Assembly (NCBI RefSeq): GCF_044344315.1 | Contig: NZ_JBIJDC010000003.1 | Location: 25,635 to 89,634, forward strand | Source of the DNA: Zoogloea sp044344315 | GTDB lineage: Bacteria; Pseudomonadota; Gammaproteobacteria; Burkholderiales; Rhodocyclaceae | Direction of reading: 5' to 3' | Length of the DNA: 64,000 nucleotides | In this document: positions 8,764-17,912 of the stretch, one piece after another | Position numbering within the stretch: position 1 is the first letter of the stretch | Layout of the letters: every line of letters begins with the position of its first letter | Program-made: the position numbers and the translations under genes | Notes under the pieces: generated by a model | The model's database searches: none | Told to the model about the DNA's origin: nothing | Seen by the model: only the letters and a program-made list of their open reading frames with translations

Positions 8764-8848
8764 GCCCAGATGGCGAAATTGGTAGACGCGCTAGTTTCAG
8801 GTACTAGTGCCGCGAGGCGTGGAGGTTCGAGTCCTCTTCTGGGCACCA
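8764..8848 (+). tRNA. tRNA-Leu (anticodon CAG), copy 2
   Basis: Identical in all 85 positions, including the encoded CCA, to the copy at 8547-8631. It has its own promoter and terminator, so the two genes are tandem but independently transcribed. Confidence 0.97.
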
Positions 8849-8860
8849 GATATATCGGAA

Positions 8861-8889
8861 AGGCCGGTCAGTTGATGACCGGCCTTTTT
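8861..8889 (+). terminator. Rho-independent terminator of tRNA-Leu copy 2
   Basis: A 10-bp stem (AGGCCGGTCA / TGACCGGCCT, loop GTTGA) is followed by TTTTTGTTTTG. Confidence 0.9.
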
Positions 8890-8943
8890 GTTTTGTCGTT
8901 CACCGCTCCACCCTCCTCGTTTCCGCCCGGGCATGAATGGACG

Positions 8944-8982
8944 AAGCCCCGGATGCAGGCGGCGAGCCTGCAACCGGGGCTT
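8944..8982 (-). terminator. Long hairpin downstream of purA (possible terminator)
   Basis: A two-part stem has outer arms AAGCCCCGG / CCGGGGCTT and inner arms GCAGGC / GCCTGC. It starts 16 bp beyond the purA stop codon. The T-tract is poor on both strands, so it may be a weak terminator or a 3'-end stabiliser. Confidence 0.5.
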
Positions 8983-8998
8983 ATCGAGAGACCTACGC

Positions 8999-10309
8999 TC
9001 AGGCGCCGAAAGGATGGCGCTTCAGAATAGTCTCGTCACGTTCCGGCCCGGTGGACACCACATCAATGGAAATCTCGCAGATCTCCTCGATGCGATGCAG
9101 ATAGGCCCGGGCTTCAGGCGGCAGTGCATCCCAGGTGCGCGCACCAAAGGTGGTTCCACTCCAGCCAGGCATGGTCTCGAGAATGGGTTCGCAGCGAACC
9201 ACCTCCTCCGCGCCCATCGGCAACAGGTCGATACGCTTGCCGTCCAGCATATAACCGGTGCACAGCTTGAGTTCGGTGAGCCCGTCCAGAACATCCAGCT
9301 TCGTGATGCACAAGCCCGAGACACCGTTGATGATGATCGAACGCTTCAGCGCAGCCAGATCAAGCCATCCACAGCGACGCTTGCGGCCGGTAACGGTGCC
9401 GAACTCACGGCCAACGGTGGACATCTGGTAGCCCGGAGTACCGGGGGTCTCAAAATCCAGTTCAGTGGGGAAAGGACCGCCGCCAACGCGGGTACAGTAA
9501 GCCTTGGTAATGCCCAGCACGTAGTGCAGCCGGCCAGGGCCCACGCCAGAACCCGCAGCCGCCTGGCCGGCAACGCAGTTGCTGGAGGTCACAAACGGAT
9601 AGGTACCGTGATCAATGTCGAGCAAGGTGCCCTGCGCACCCTCAAACAGCAGATTGCCCCCTGCCTTGTTGATGGCGTAAAGGTCTGCCGAAACATCGGT
9701 CACCATCGGCCGAATCTCTTCGGCATCGGCCATCGCTTGGTCGAACACGGCCTGAAACTCAACCGGTTCGGCGCCCAGATACTGGGTCAGAACGAAATTG
9801 TGATAGTCGAGTACTTCCGCCAGCTTTTCGGCAAAGCGTTTCGGATCGAACAGATCGTAGACCCTCAGGGCCCGACGGGACACCTTATCCTCATAGGTCG
9901 GGCCAATGCCCTTGCCAGTCGTACCGATCTTGTCACCGGCACTCTTCTTCGCCTCGCGCGCACGGTCGAGAGCCGAGTGATAGCCGAGAATGACCGGACA
10001 GCCCGGGCTGATCCGCAGGCGTTCCCGCACCTTGATGCCGCCAGCCTCCAGCCCACGGACTTCAGCCAGCAGGTGATGGATGTCCAGCACCACGCCATTG
10101 CCGATGTAGCACTGGACGCCTTCCCGGACGATACCGGAGGGCACCAGATTCAACTTGTACTCTGTCGTCCCGACCACAAGGGTGTGACCCGCGTTGTGCC
10201 CGCCCTGGAAGCGCACTACCCCCTGAGCCTGATCGGTCAACCAGTCAACGATCTTGCCTTTGCCTTCATCGCCCCACTGGGTACCGACCACCACTACATT
10301 CTTTGCCAT
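8999..10309 (-). CDS. purA: Adenylosuccinate synthetase
   Basis: Joins IMP and aspartate with GTP to form adenylosuccinate, the first committed step to AMP. The 436-aa length is normal. Conserved motifs are the N-terminal loop VVVGTQWGDEGKGKIVDWLT (about 5-24), GGHNAGHT, the IMP-site region GTTGKGIGPTYEDK, FEGAQGTLLDIDHGTYPFVT and TTVTGRKRRCGWLD-like sequence. It follows hisZ with 5 bp between stop and start, so the two are very likely co-transcribed. Confidence 0.97.
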   Translation of the reverse strand: MAKNVVVVGTQWGDEGKGKIVDWLTDQAQGVVRFQGGHNAGHTLVVGTTEYKLNLVPSGIVREGVQCYIGNGVVLDIHHLLAEVRGLEAGGIKVRERLRISPGCPVILGYHSALDRAREAKKSAGDKIGTTGKGIGPTYEDKVSRRALRVYDLFDPKRFAEKLAEVLDYHNFVLTQYLGAEPVEFQAVFDQAMADAEEIRPMVTDVSADLYAINKAGGNLLFEGAQGTLLDIDHGTYPFVTSSNCVAGQAAAGSGVGPGRLHYVLGITKAYCTRVGGGPFPTELDFETPGTPGYQMSTVGREFGTVTGRKRRCGWLDLAALKRSIIINGVSGLCITKLDVLDGLTELKLCTGYMLDGKRIDLLPMGAEEVVRCEPILETMPGWSGTTFGARTWDALPPEARAYLHRIEEICEISIDVVSTGPERDETILKRHPFGA

Positions 10310-10314
10310 TTTTC

Positions 10315-11472
10315 TTACTCTCCCTGAAGCGGTTCAACCTGCCAGGCGCCGCCCCGCAGAATTAGATGCCGGTCACAACCGGCCTCACGCCACGTGCCTT
10401 CATGGCCGGGCAATTCAACGACTACATTCTCCCCTGCTTCGCGCAGGCGGGCTACAGCCTCGTCAAAACCTTCCGTCCCCGCGCCAGACGCGAGGATGGC
10501 GCCAGGCAGCAGTGGATCGGCAACCTGCGCAGCAAGCTCCCGCAGATCAAGGCTGAATCCGGTAGCCGGACGCCCCCGACCGAAGGCGCGGCCGACGCTG
10601 TCGTAACGCCCGCCGAGCGCCAGGGCGACAGGAGAATTCCCTCCGTAGGCCGCAAACACCACACCACTGTGATAGTGGTAGCCGCGCAAATCGGCCAGAT
10701 CAAAGCTGATGGGCAAGTCTGCCAGCTGCGTGGCCAGTTGCTCCAGGTCATCCAGCGCAGCACGAATCTCGCCATCGTCGGGCAGCAAGGCGCGGGCCTT
10801 ACCCAGCACGTCAGCAGCCCCGTAAAGCGTTGGCAAAGCCAGCAACCCGGTCCGCACTTCCGCAGCCACATCGCCAAGCAACTCATGCAGTCCGGGAAGA
10901 TCCTTGGCCTGCAGGCAATCGAAAAGCGCCTCTTCCCGATCAGCCGGCAACCCCGCCTTGCGGGACAAGGCCTTGAACAGGCCCACATGGCCCAGGTCAA
11001 TCCGCGAGGTACCGACACCGGCAATGCTCAGCGTCCCGGCCAGCAGCCGGATCACTTCTGCGTCGGCTTCGAGGCCCGCGTGACCGTAAAGCTCGGCACC
11101 GAGTTGGAGAGGCTCGCGGGTTGCGGTAAGCGACGAAGGAACGGCATGGGCAACCGTGCCGCAGTAGCACAGTCGGGTCACCCCCTTGCGGTTGAGCAGA
11201 TGAGCGTCGATGCGGGCGACCTGGGTCGTGATGTCGGCCCGCACCCCCATGGTACGGCCCGACAGCTGATCCACAAGCTTGAGGGTCTTCAACTGGAGAT
11301 CCTGACCCGCGCCGGTCAGCAAGGACTCAAGATATTCGAGTAGCGGAGGCGCGACGAGCTGATATCCGTTCAAACGAAAGGCATCGAGCAGGCGACGGCG
11401 CAGATCTTCCAGCTTGGCAGCCTCTGCGGGCAGGGCGTCCTGGATATATTCGGGTAGAACCCAACGCAACAT
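10315..11472 (-). CDS. hisZ: ATP phosphoribosyltransferase regulatory subunit
   Basis: A HisS-like paralogue without tRNA-synthetase activity that pairs with short-form HisG in the first step of histidine biosynthesis. The 385-aa sequence opens with WVLPEYIQDALPAEAAKLED and retains class II core elements (MGVRADITTQVARIDAHLLN, then YYHSGVVFAAYGGN-like sequence) but lacks the anticodon-binding domain. The genuine hisS is separate at 18549-19844. The hflKC-DUF2065-hisZ-purA order is typical of betaproteobacteria. Confidence 0.93.
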   Translation of the reverse strand: MLRWVLPEYIQDALPAEAAKLEDLRRRLLDAFRLNGYQLVAPPLLEYLESLLTGAGQDLQLKTLKLVDQLSGRTMGVRADITTQVARIDAHLLNRKGVTRLCYCGTVAHAVPSSLTATREPLQLGAELYGHAGLEADAEVIRLLAGTLSIAGVGTSRIDLGHVGLFKALSRKAGLPADREEALFDCLQAKDLPGLHELLGDVAAEVRTGLLALPTLYGAADVLGKARALLPDDGEIRAALDDLEQLATQLADLPISFDLADLRGYHYHSGVVFAAYGGNSPVALALGGRYDSVGRAFGRGRPATGFSLDLRELAAQVADPLLPGAILASGAGTEGFDEAVARLREAGENVVVELPGHEGTWREAGCDRHLILRGGAWQVEPLQGE

Positions 11473-11484
11473 GGGTAGAGCGCC

Positions 11485-11670
11485 TCAGGAAAAGACAATC
11501 AGAATAGCGAGGCCGAGAACCATCGAACCCAGACCGACAAAACGTATTTGCCCGTCAGCCAGACGGATCAGGCGGGCAAAAGTCTCCCGCCAGGCGGCGG
11601 GAGCGACGAAGGGAATAACGCCTTCCAGCACCAGCATCAGTGCAAAAGCGATGATCAGGGTCCTCCCCAT
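11485..11670 (-). CDS. DUF2065 small inner-membrane protein (YjeT-like)
   Basis: A 61-aa protein made almost entirely of two hydrophobic helices (LIIAFALMLVLEGVIPFVAP and FVGLGSMVLGLAILIVFS). This matches the DUF2065 family, which is regularly found directly after hflC. Its start overlaps the hflC stop (TAATG), indicating translational coupling. No biochemical role is known to me. Confidence 0.85.
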   Translation of the reverse strand: MGRTLIIAFALMLVLEGVIPFVAPAAWRETFARLIRLADGQIRFVGLGSMVLGLAILIVFS

Positions 11671-12578
11671 TACTTCCCGCTCTTGCCCGAATCGGAACCG
11701 CCGGACCGACCGCCAGCGCCCTTCAGGTACTTGAAGAACTCAGAGCTCGGCTCAACGACCATGACGTCGGACTTGCTCTTGAAGCTGCTGCGGTAGGCTT
11801 CGAGACTGCGGTAGAAGGAATAGAACTCGGGGCTCTGGCCGAAGGCCTGGGCATAGATGGCGGACGCCTTCGCATCGCCTTCACCCTTGACCATCTGGGC
11901 AGTGCGGTAAGCCTCGGCAATGATCACTTCACGCTGCTTGTCGGCATCGGCCTTGATCTTCTCTGCCTCGGCGCCCCCCTCGGAACGGAGCTCGTTGGCC
12001 ACGCGCTTGCGCTCTGCCTCCATGCGCCGATAAACCGACTCGGACACTTCGGCAGGCAGGTCAACCCGCTTCAGGCGCACATCAACGATCTGAACGCCGA
12101 TCTTGCGGGAATCCTGATCGGCCTTCACACGCATCTCATCCATGATCTTGTTCCGCTCGCCGGACACCACATCATGCACCGTCCGCTTGCCGAACTCCTC
12201 GCGCAGACCGGCATTCACCGTCTGCTCAAGGCGCGTCTTCGCCCGGGCCTCATCCCCGCCGACGGAGATGTAGTAAAGCTTCGGATCAACGATGCGCCAC
12301 TTGACGAAAAGATCCACCAGCACGTTCTTTTTCTCGGACGTGATGAAGCGCTCGGGCTCCGTCGTATCGAGGGTCAGGATCCGGCTGTCAAAGTAGCGCA
12401 CGTTCTGGATGAGAGGGATCTTCATGTGCAGACCCGGCTCACTGATCTGCTCCTTCACCTCACCCAACTGGAAGACGAGGGCATGCTGACGCTGATCCAC
12501 GGTAAACAAGGACATGGACAACACGGCGACGATAAACAGGCCGACGCCGACAAAAAGTGACAGGCGCTCTCTCATCAA
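11670..12578 (-). CDS. hflC: HflC, subunit of the HflKC complex that regulates FtsH
   Basis: SPFH/stomatin-family inner-membrane protein of 302 aa. An N-terminal signal anchor (LFVGVGLFIVAVLSMSLF) is followed by the SPFH domain on the periplasmic side (VDQRQHALVFQLGEVKEQIS through EVSESVYRRMEAERKRVANE) and a long coiled coil. With HflK it forms a large cage around FtsH and modulates its proteolysis. It overlaps the hflK stop by ATGA. Confidence 0.95.
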   Translation of the reverse strand: MMRERLSLFVGVGLFIVAVLSMSLFTVDQRQHALVFQLGEVKEQISEPGLHMKIPLIQNVRYFDSRILTLDTTEPERFITSEKKNVLVDLFVKWRIVDPKLYYISVGGDEARAKTRLEQTVNAGLREEFGKRTVHDVVSGERNKIMDEMRVKADQDSRKIGVQIVDVRLKRVDLPAEVSESVYRRMEAERKRVANELRSEGGAEAEKIKADADKQREVIIAEAYRTAQMVKGEGDAKASAIYAQAFGQSPEFYSFYRSLEAYRSSFKSKSDVMVVEPSSEFFKYLKGAGGRSGGSDSGKSGK

Positions 12579-13843
12579 CGTTCTCCCCGATCGCGATTGC
12601 GTGTGGCTTCGCGGGTTCTGGCCTCACCCGAGAGGGCATCCGCACGCGGCGGTGTAACTGAGCTCTCCGCCGCAGGTGCGACAGAGGGACGTGCCGCCTG
12701 CGCTGGATCGGCAGTCGGAGCCAAACCCGCTGCAGCGGTCGCCTGCATCAGCTTGTCGAGGGGCAGATAAAGCAGGTTGCCGCTGCCTTTCGCATCCACC
12801 ATGACCTTCGACGTGCTGGACAGGACCTGCTGCATGGTCTCGATATACATGCGCTGGCGCGTCACTTCCGGCGCCTTGGAATATTCAGTCAGGATCTGCT
12901 TGAAGCGCGAGGCATCACCCTCAGCCTGGGCGACCACCCTGCCCTTGTAGGCATCTGCCTCCTCAAGCAGACGCGAAGCGGCACCGCGGGCCCGCGGAAT
13001 CACGTCGTTCGCGTAAGCCTGGCCTTCGTTTTTCTGGCGCTCACGATCCTGACCGGCCTTGACCGCATCATCGAAAGCGGCCTGAACCTGCTCGGGAGGC
13101 TGGGCGTTCTGCATCGTCACCTTACTCACCTGGATACCCGTCGCGTAACGATCAAGGATTTCCTGGGTCAGCTTCTGGGCATTTGCGGCCACCTGCTCAC
13201 GCCCTTCGTACAGTACGAAGTCCATCTTGCTCTTGCCCACGATTTCACGAACAGCAGTTTCTGCTGCCTGAATCACGGAATCGTCAGCGCCTCGGTTGTT
13301 AAACAGATACTGCTGTGGATCCTTGAGGACGTATTGCACAGCAAACTGGATGTTCACGATGTTCTCGTCGTCGGTGAGCATCAGGGCTTCCTTGAGCACC
13401 TTGTTACGCTCCGACCCCCGATAGCCGATTTCCACCGTACGCACGCCGGTCAAATTGACCAATTCGTGGGACTGCACGGGGTAAGGCAGGCGCCAGCGCA
13501 GACCCGGTTCGGTCGCTTCCAGGAAACGTCCGAACTGCAGCACGATTCCCCGCTGGCTTGCATCCACGATGTAAAAGCCGCTGGCCAGCCAGACCACGGC
13601 ACCGAAGGCAGCGATCAGCCCGATACCGCCGCCGAACTGGCGAAAATTGAATTCGGGCAGACGGTTACCACCGTCACCACCACCGGAGCCTCCACTACGC
13701 CCGGGCTCGCGGCCAAACATGCCCGACAGGCGCCGGTTGAAGTCGCGCCACAATTCTTCGAGGTCTGGAGGACCCTGGTTATCGCCGCCGCCGCGATTGT
13801 CGCCGCCACCACGGTTGCCCCATTTGGGATCATTGAGGGACAT
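12575..13843 (-). CDS. hflK: HflK, subunit of the HflKC complex that regulates FtsH
   Basis: SPFH-family membrane protein of 422 aa from the ATG at 13843 (MSLNDPKWGN). An in-frame GTG at 13861 would add six residues and is less likely. The glycine/asparagine-rich N-terminus with an LEELWRDFNRRLSGMFG segment, one transmembrane helix (GGGIGLIAAFGAVVWLASGF), the SPFH domain and the coiled coil with a proline/alanine-rich tail match bacterial HflK. hflX lies immediately upstream, as in the classical hfq-hflX-hflK-hflC cluster. Confidence 0.95.
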   Translation of the reverse strand: MSLNDPKWGNRGGGDNRGGGDNQGPPDLEELWRDFNRRLSGMFGREPGRSGGSGGGDGGNRLPEFNFRQFGGGIGLIAAFGAVVWLASGFYIVDASQRGIVLQFGRFLEATEPGLRWRLPYPVQSHELVNLTGVRTVEIGYRGSERNKVLKEALMLTDDENIVNIQFAVQYVLKDPQQYLFNNRGADDSVIQAAETAVREIVGKSKMDFVLYEGREQVAANAQKLTQEILDRYATGIQVSKVTMQNAQPPEQVQAAFDDAVKAGQDRERQKNEGQAYANDVIPRARGAASRLLEEADAYKGRVVAQAEGDASRFKQILTEYSKAPEVTRQRMYIETMQQVLSSTSKVMVDAKGSGNLLYLPLDKLMQATAAAGLAPTADPAQAARPSVAPAAESSVTPPRADALSGEARTREATRNRDRGER

Positions 13844-13901
13844 GAGAATGCCTGAGATCACGGTATGTATCCGCTCCGGGAAGTGGGGTAACTGGAACGC
13901 G

Positions 13902-15038
13902 TCAGTATGACTCGTCCCGGGATTCCGAGATGGCTGCCAGCGCTGCCTTGTGTTTCAGGGCCACGTCTGCAAGAACCTGGCGCAACAGATCAAGCCCTTC
14001 GCCTGACCTGGCGCTGAGCAAAACGCGCGAGATGTTACCACAAGCGTCCTGCTGCACTTCCGCGCTTGCCATGCTCGCGTCGATCTTGTTCCAGACCTGG
14101 ATCTGCGGAAGCATCCCTGCCCCGATCTCGTCGAGCACACCATTGACAGCCGCAATCTGTCCTTCCCTGTCATCGCTGGATGAATCGACGACATGCAGCA
14201 ACAAATCGGCTGATACCGTTTCCTCAAGCGTGGCGTGAAAAGCTGCTACCAGGGAGTGAGGCAGATCTCGAATGAATCCGACCGTATCAGAGAGGACGAT
14301 GTTCCCGGCCTCACCGAGAAAAAGACGACGGGAGGTCGTATCCAGCGTTGCGAACAGCTGATCGGCGGCGTAGGCGCCCGCTTTGGTCAAGGCGTTGAAG
14401 AGCGTGGATTTTCCGGCGTTGGTGTAACCCACGAGGGACACGCTGAGCACGTCCCGCCGTTCCCGTGCCCGCCTGCGCACGGCGCGCTGACGCTCAAGAA
14501 CGGCCAGCCGTCCTTTGAGCATCTTGACGCGCTCGCCCAGCAACCGGCGGTCGGTTTCGAGCTGCTTCTCACCCGGACCACGCAAACCGATGCCGCCCTT
14601 TTGCCGCTCCAGGTGGGTCCAGCCTCTGACAAGACGGGTGGAAAGGTGCTGCAACTGGGCCAACTCGACCTGCAGTTTGCCTTCATGGCTTTTGGCACGG
14701 AGGGCAAAGATGTCGAGGATCAATGCCGATCTATCGACAACCCGGCAGTTGAGCTTGCGTTCAAGATTGCGCTGCTGGGCAGCGGTGATGTCGTGATTGA
14801 AGATGACGAGATCCGCCTCGTTCATCTGGGCGACCTGGCCGATCTCCTCAGCCTTGCCTTTGCCCACGTAGAACGCCGGATCAGGCGCCTGCCGACGACC
14901 CTGGACAACACCCACCACACTGGCTCCCGCACTTGAAGCCAGCAGGCCAACCTCCGCGAGGCGCTCGTCGATACCGCCTTGCCCGAAATCAACCTGAACC
15001 AAAACGGCGCGGTTTCCCGCGGAGGGTCGCTCAAACAC
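13902..15038 (-). CDS. hflX: HflX ribosome-splitting GTPase
   Basis: Cytoplasmic GTPase that binds the 50S subunit and rescues stalled or heat-damaged ribosomes. The 378-aa protein has the N-terminal HflX nucleotide-binding domain, the glycine-rich GIGLRGPGEKQLETDRR motif, and a G domain with G1 GYTNAGKST, G2 TLDTTSR, G3 DTVGFIRDLP and G4 NKID. It starts at a GTG (15038), 50 bp after hfq. Confidence 0.95.
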   Translation of the reverse strand: MFERPSAGNRAVLVQVDFGQGGIDERLAEVGLLASSAGASVVGVVQGRRQAPDPAFYVGKGKAEEIGQVAQMNEADLVIFNHDITAAQQRNLERKLNCRVVDRSALILDIFALRAKSHEGKLQVELAQLQHLSTRLVRGWTHLERQKGGIGLRGPGEKQLETDRRLLGERVKMLKGRLAVLERQRAVRRRARERRDVLSVSLVGYTNAGKSTLFNALTKAGAYAADQLFATLDTTSRRLFLGEAGNIVLSDTVGFIRDLPHSLVAAFHATLEETVSADLLLHVVDSSSDDREGQIAAVNGVLDEIGAGMLPQIQVWNKIDASMASAEVQQDACGNISRVLLSARSGEGLDLLRQVLADVALKHKAALAAISESRDESY

Positions 15039-15088
15039 GCGTCAGCCCGCTTGATCTTCAGCCTTCAAATGGCCCTTGATGAGGGAAG

Positions 15089-15331
15089 TCAGCTTGCTGC
15101 CTCGTTTTGTTCCTGCTGGATATTGACCGGCCGTGCGGGGACCACGGTCGAGATGGCATGCTTGTACACCATTTGGGTTACGGTGTTCTTCAACAGAACA
15201 ACGTACTGATCGAAGGACTCGACCTGACCTTGCAACTTGATGCCGTTCACCAGGTAAATGGAAACCGGCACGTGCTCGCGCCGCAATGCGTTGAGGAACG
15301 GATCTTGTAAGAGTTGCCCCTTGTTGCTCAT
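15089..15331 (-). CDS. hfq: RNA chaperone Hfq
   Basis: An 80-aa Sm-like protein whose hexamer pairs small RNAs with mRNAs. The start MSNKGQLLQDPFLNALRREH, the Sm1 region (VSIYLVNGIKLQGQVESFDQ) and the Sm2 motif YKHAISTVVP are essentially canonical. The C-terminal tail is short, as in betaproteobacteria. AGAGG lies 8 nt before the ATG. Confidence 0.98.
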   Translation of the reverse strand: MSNKGQLLQDPFLNALRREHVPVSIYLVNGIKLQGQVESFDQYVVLLKNTVTQMVYKHAISTVVPARPVNIQQEQNEAAS

Positions 15332-15362
15332 GGTAGAACCTCTATGGTTTTAGTTTGGAATA

Positions 15363-15392
15363 ATTATAGAGCCTTTTGCTGCACTGCCACAA
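15363..15392 (-). promoter_or_regulatory. Putative sigma-70 promoter of hfq
   Basis: On the minus strand TTGTGG (15387-15392) is followed after 18 bp by TATAAT (15363-15368), about 25 bp before the expected transcript leader of hfq. The -10 is consensus; the -35 is weak and the spacing slightly long. Confidence 0.5.
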
Positions 15393-15431
15393 AATGACAG
15401 CAAGCCGCTCGATGGTGTGGAAAACGGTTCT

Positions 15432-16760
15432 TCAATCCTTATTCGCGTAAGGATTGTGGGACGACTTGAATTGTATCCGCAAAGGGGTGCCCTGCAGTTT
15501 GAACGCCTCCTGGAAGCTCCGCTCCAGGAAACGCACATATGACGGTGGCACATGATCGAGCGCACTACCATGCACCACGATCACCGGAGGATTCATCCCC
15601 CCCTGGTGGGCATAACGCATCTTGGGACGGAAGCCTCCGTGCCGAGGCGGCTGCTGGCGGACAATCGTATCGAGAAGCAGACGGGTCAGTTTGGGCGTGG
15701 ACAGCTTGGTCATCGCTGCTTCGTAGGCGCCATCCACAGCCTTCAACATGGGGGCGATACCTTGGCCCTTCAAGGCTGAAACGTAAAGAAATCGCGCAAA
15801 GCCCAGGAAGGGCAGCTTGCGGGCGATATCTTCCTTGATACGCTCACGACGGTAGTCGTCCACGCTGTCCCATTTGTTCACTGCAACAACCAGCGCCCTG
15901 CCGGCTTCCACGGCAAAGCCTCCGATGTGTGCGTCCTGATCGGAAATCTCCTGGCTTGCGTCAAGCACCAGGACAACGACATTGCATTGCTCAACAGCCT
16001 GCAGGGTCTTGATGACCGAAAACTTCTCGACTGCCTCGAAGACCTTGCCGCGTTTGCGCAGGCCCGCGGTATCGATCAGCGTGTAATGCCTGCCGTTGCG
16101 CTCGAAGGGCACCTCAATGGCATCCCGCGTGGTTCCGGGCATGTCGAAGGCAATGACTCGTTCCTCGCCGATCAGGGTATTGACCAGGGTGGACTTGCCC
16201 ACGTTGGGGCGTCCGACGATGGCCACACGGGGGCCCTTTTCGTCAGGAAGCTCATCGTCCTCGTCTTCCGGAAAGGACTCCAGGATCAACTCCATCAGGG
16301 AATTGACGTTGTCGCCGTGGGCCGACGAAATACATAGCGGGTCACCGATACCCAAGGCATGAAACTCGGCCGACACCATCGCCCGGTTCATGCCCTCCGC
16401 CTTGTTCACGACCAGAAAGGTCGGGCGGCCGGCGCGACGCAGACGGCTGGCAATCTGCTCGTCGTGGGGGGTAAGCCCGGAACGGGCATCCACCATGAAA
16501 ACCAGTGCATCGGCTTCGGCGATCGCCTGCTCCGCCTGCTTGGCCATCTCATGAACGATGCCATCCTTGGCCACGGGGTCGAAACCCGCGGTATCAACCA
16601 CCAGGAATTCCCGTTCAAGCGCTCGCCCCATGCCGTAGCGGCGGTCCCGGGTCAAGCCAGGAAAATCGGCGACCAGGGCATCACGCGTCTTGGTGAGGCG
16701 GTTGAAGAGGGTCGATTTGCCCACATTGGGGCGTCCTACCAGGACCAGGGTGGGTTTCAC
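15432..16760 (-). CDS. der: Ribosome biogenesis GTPase Der (EngA)
   Basis: Double-G-domain GTPase of 442 aa required for 50S maturation. Each half has a complete G1 motif (GRPNVGKST at about residue 8 and again at about 181), G3 (DTAGFDP and DTAGLRKRG) and G4 (NKAE and NKWD). The C-terminal KH-like domain (PKLTRLLLDTIVRQQPPRH through GTPLRIQFKSSHNPY) is present. A perfect inverted repeat (CAATCCTTA/TAAGGATTG, 15433-15456) spans its 3' end but lacks a T-tract. Confidence 0.97.
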   Translation of the reverse strand: MKPTLVLVGRPNVGKSTLFNRLTKTRDALVADFPGLTRDRRYGMGRALEREFLVVDTAGFDPVAKDGIVHEMAKQAEQAIAEADALVFMVDARSGLTPHDEQIASRLRRAGRPTFLVVNKAEGMNRAMVSAEFHALGIGDPLCISSAHGDNVNSLMELILESFPEDEDDELPDEKGPRVAIVGRPNVGKSTLVNTLIGEERVIAFDMPGTTRDAIEVPFERNGRHYTLIDTAGLRKRGKVFEAVEKFSVIKTLQAVEQCNVVVLVLDASQEISDQDAHIGGFAVEAGRALVVAVNKWDSVDDYRRERIKEDIARKLPFLGFARFLYVSALKGQGIAPMLKAVDGAYEAAMTKLSTPKLTRLLLDTIVRQQPPRHGGFRPKMRYAHQGGMNPPVIVVHGSALDHVPPSYVRFLERSFQEAFKLQGTPLRIQFKSSHNPYANKD

Positions 16761-16775
16761 GCGTCGGCGACTCCG

Positions 16776-17912
16776 TTATTGAACGCCAAGGGCGTAAACA
16801 CTTCCGTCCTGCGTTTGCACGACGATGTCGCTGCCGGCACGCTGGATATCTGCAAGAATCGGGCTGGAATCAGTGCGCTGGCGGCCTACGAGGCTGCCGT
16901 CGTCCTTGCGAAGGACATGCACATAGCCCTCGATGTCACCCACGACCACATGCTCTCCGACCACGCGGGGACGCCCCGCGCCGCGGCCGGCAAGCTGATC
17001 CTGCTTCCAGGCGCTGGCACCGGTGGACAGATCGAGGGCATGTACGGCCCCCTTCGCATCGGTGACGAAAACCTGCCGTCCATCCTGGTCGAGCCCCTTC
17101 GAGCTGGACATGTCCCGCGTCCACAAGGTGGAGCCGTTGGCCAGATCGAAGCAGGCAATACGCCCCTGATAGGCCACCGCGCACGCTGCACGGGCCCCCA
17201 GTACCGGAAGGCTGGTGATGTCGGCAATCCGTTCGAGCTCGGTGGCACCTCGCGGAACGGCCACGGCGCCTTCCCACATCAGGCTGCCATTGACTGCGCT
17301 GACGGCCACCAGTTTGCCGCCCGGGAAGCCGGCAAAGACCGCATTCCCTTCGAGCACCACGCCCGCTGAATTGCGCAGGGAGAGCGCAGGCAGGGCGCGC
17401 TGGTAAACCCAGCGCCGTTTGCCGTCCGCCGGATCAAGCCCAAAAAGGCGGCTATCTGCACTACGCACCACCACTATCCCGTCAGACAGCACCGGGGCAG
17501 CGAGAATCTCCGCATTGACCGACACCCGCCACTTGATCTGGCCCGACTCCGCGTCCAGGGCAATAACCTCACCCTTGGGCGAGCCCACCACAACCAATCG
17601 ACTGTTGGCACCCACGCCGCCGGAAATCGGAGTGTCGACCGAAGTCTTCCAGACACTCCGCCCGGCTTGCAGGCGGACGACAGTGCCATCCCCTGCCGCT
17701 GCAAAAACCGCATCGCCGGAAACCGCCGGCTGAAAAACGAAACGACCTGCCCCACCGACGCGCCCCTTCCAGGTCTCGGTCGCATTCACGGAACTGGTCA
17801 GCGGCTTGAGCGACGGGATCTTGGTGTTCGACGAGGAAAACGGATTCAGGGACGAACACGCACCCAGGCACAAGGCACCCGCCAGGATCAGCGCCAGGCG
17901 GTGCGCCCTCAT
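16776..17912 (-). CDS. bamB: Outer-membrane assembly lipoprotein BamB
   Basis: BAM-complex beta-propeller lipoprotein. The 378-aa precursor has the lipobox LGACSS (Cys19) followed by repeated PQQ-like blades (GDGTVVRLQAGRSVWKTSVD, ALDAESGQIKWRVSVN, GLDPADGKRRWVYQR and others). It overlaps the upstream YfgM-like gene by ATGA and lies just before der, the usual order. Confidence 0.95.
   Translation of the reverse strand: MRAHRLALILAGALCLGACSSLNPFSSSNTKIPSLKPLTSSVNATETWKGRVGGAGRFVFQPAVSGDAVFAAAGDGTVVRLQAGRSVWKTSVDTPISGGVGANSRLVVVGSPKGEVIALDAESGQIKWRVSVNAEILAAPVLSDGIVVVRSADSRLFGLDPADGKRRWVYQRALPALSLRNSAGVVLEGNAVFAGFPGGKLVAVSAVNGSLMWEGAVAVPRGATELERIADITSLPVLGARAACAVAYQGRIACFDLANGSTLWTRDMSSSKGLDQDGRQVFVTDAKGAVHALDLSTGASAWKQDQLAGRGAGRPRVVGEHVVVGDIEGYVHVLRKDDGSLVGRQRTDSSPILADIQRAGSDIVVQTQDGSVYALGVQ

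Noticed and set aside
15433..15456. Terminator after der
   Set aside because: The inverted repeat is perfect (9 bp) but is followed by AAGAACC on the der strand, with no T-tract.
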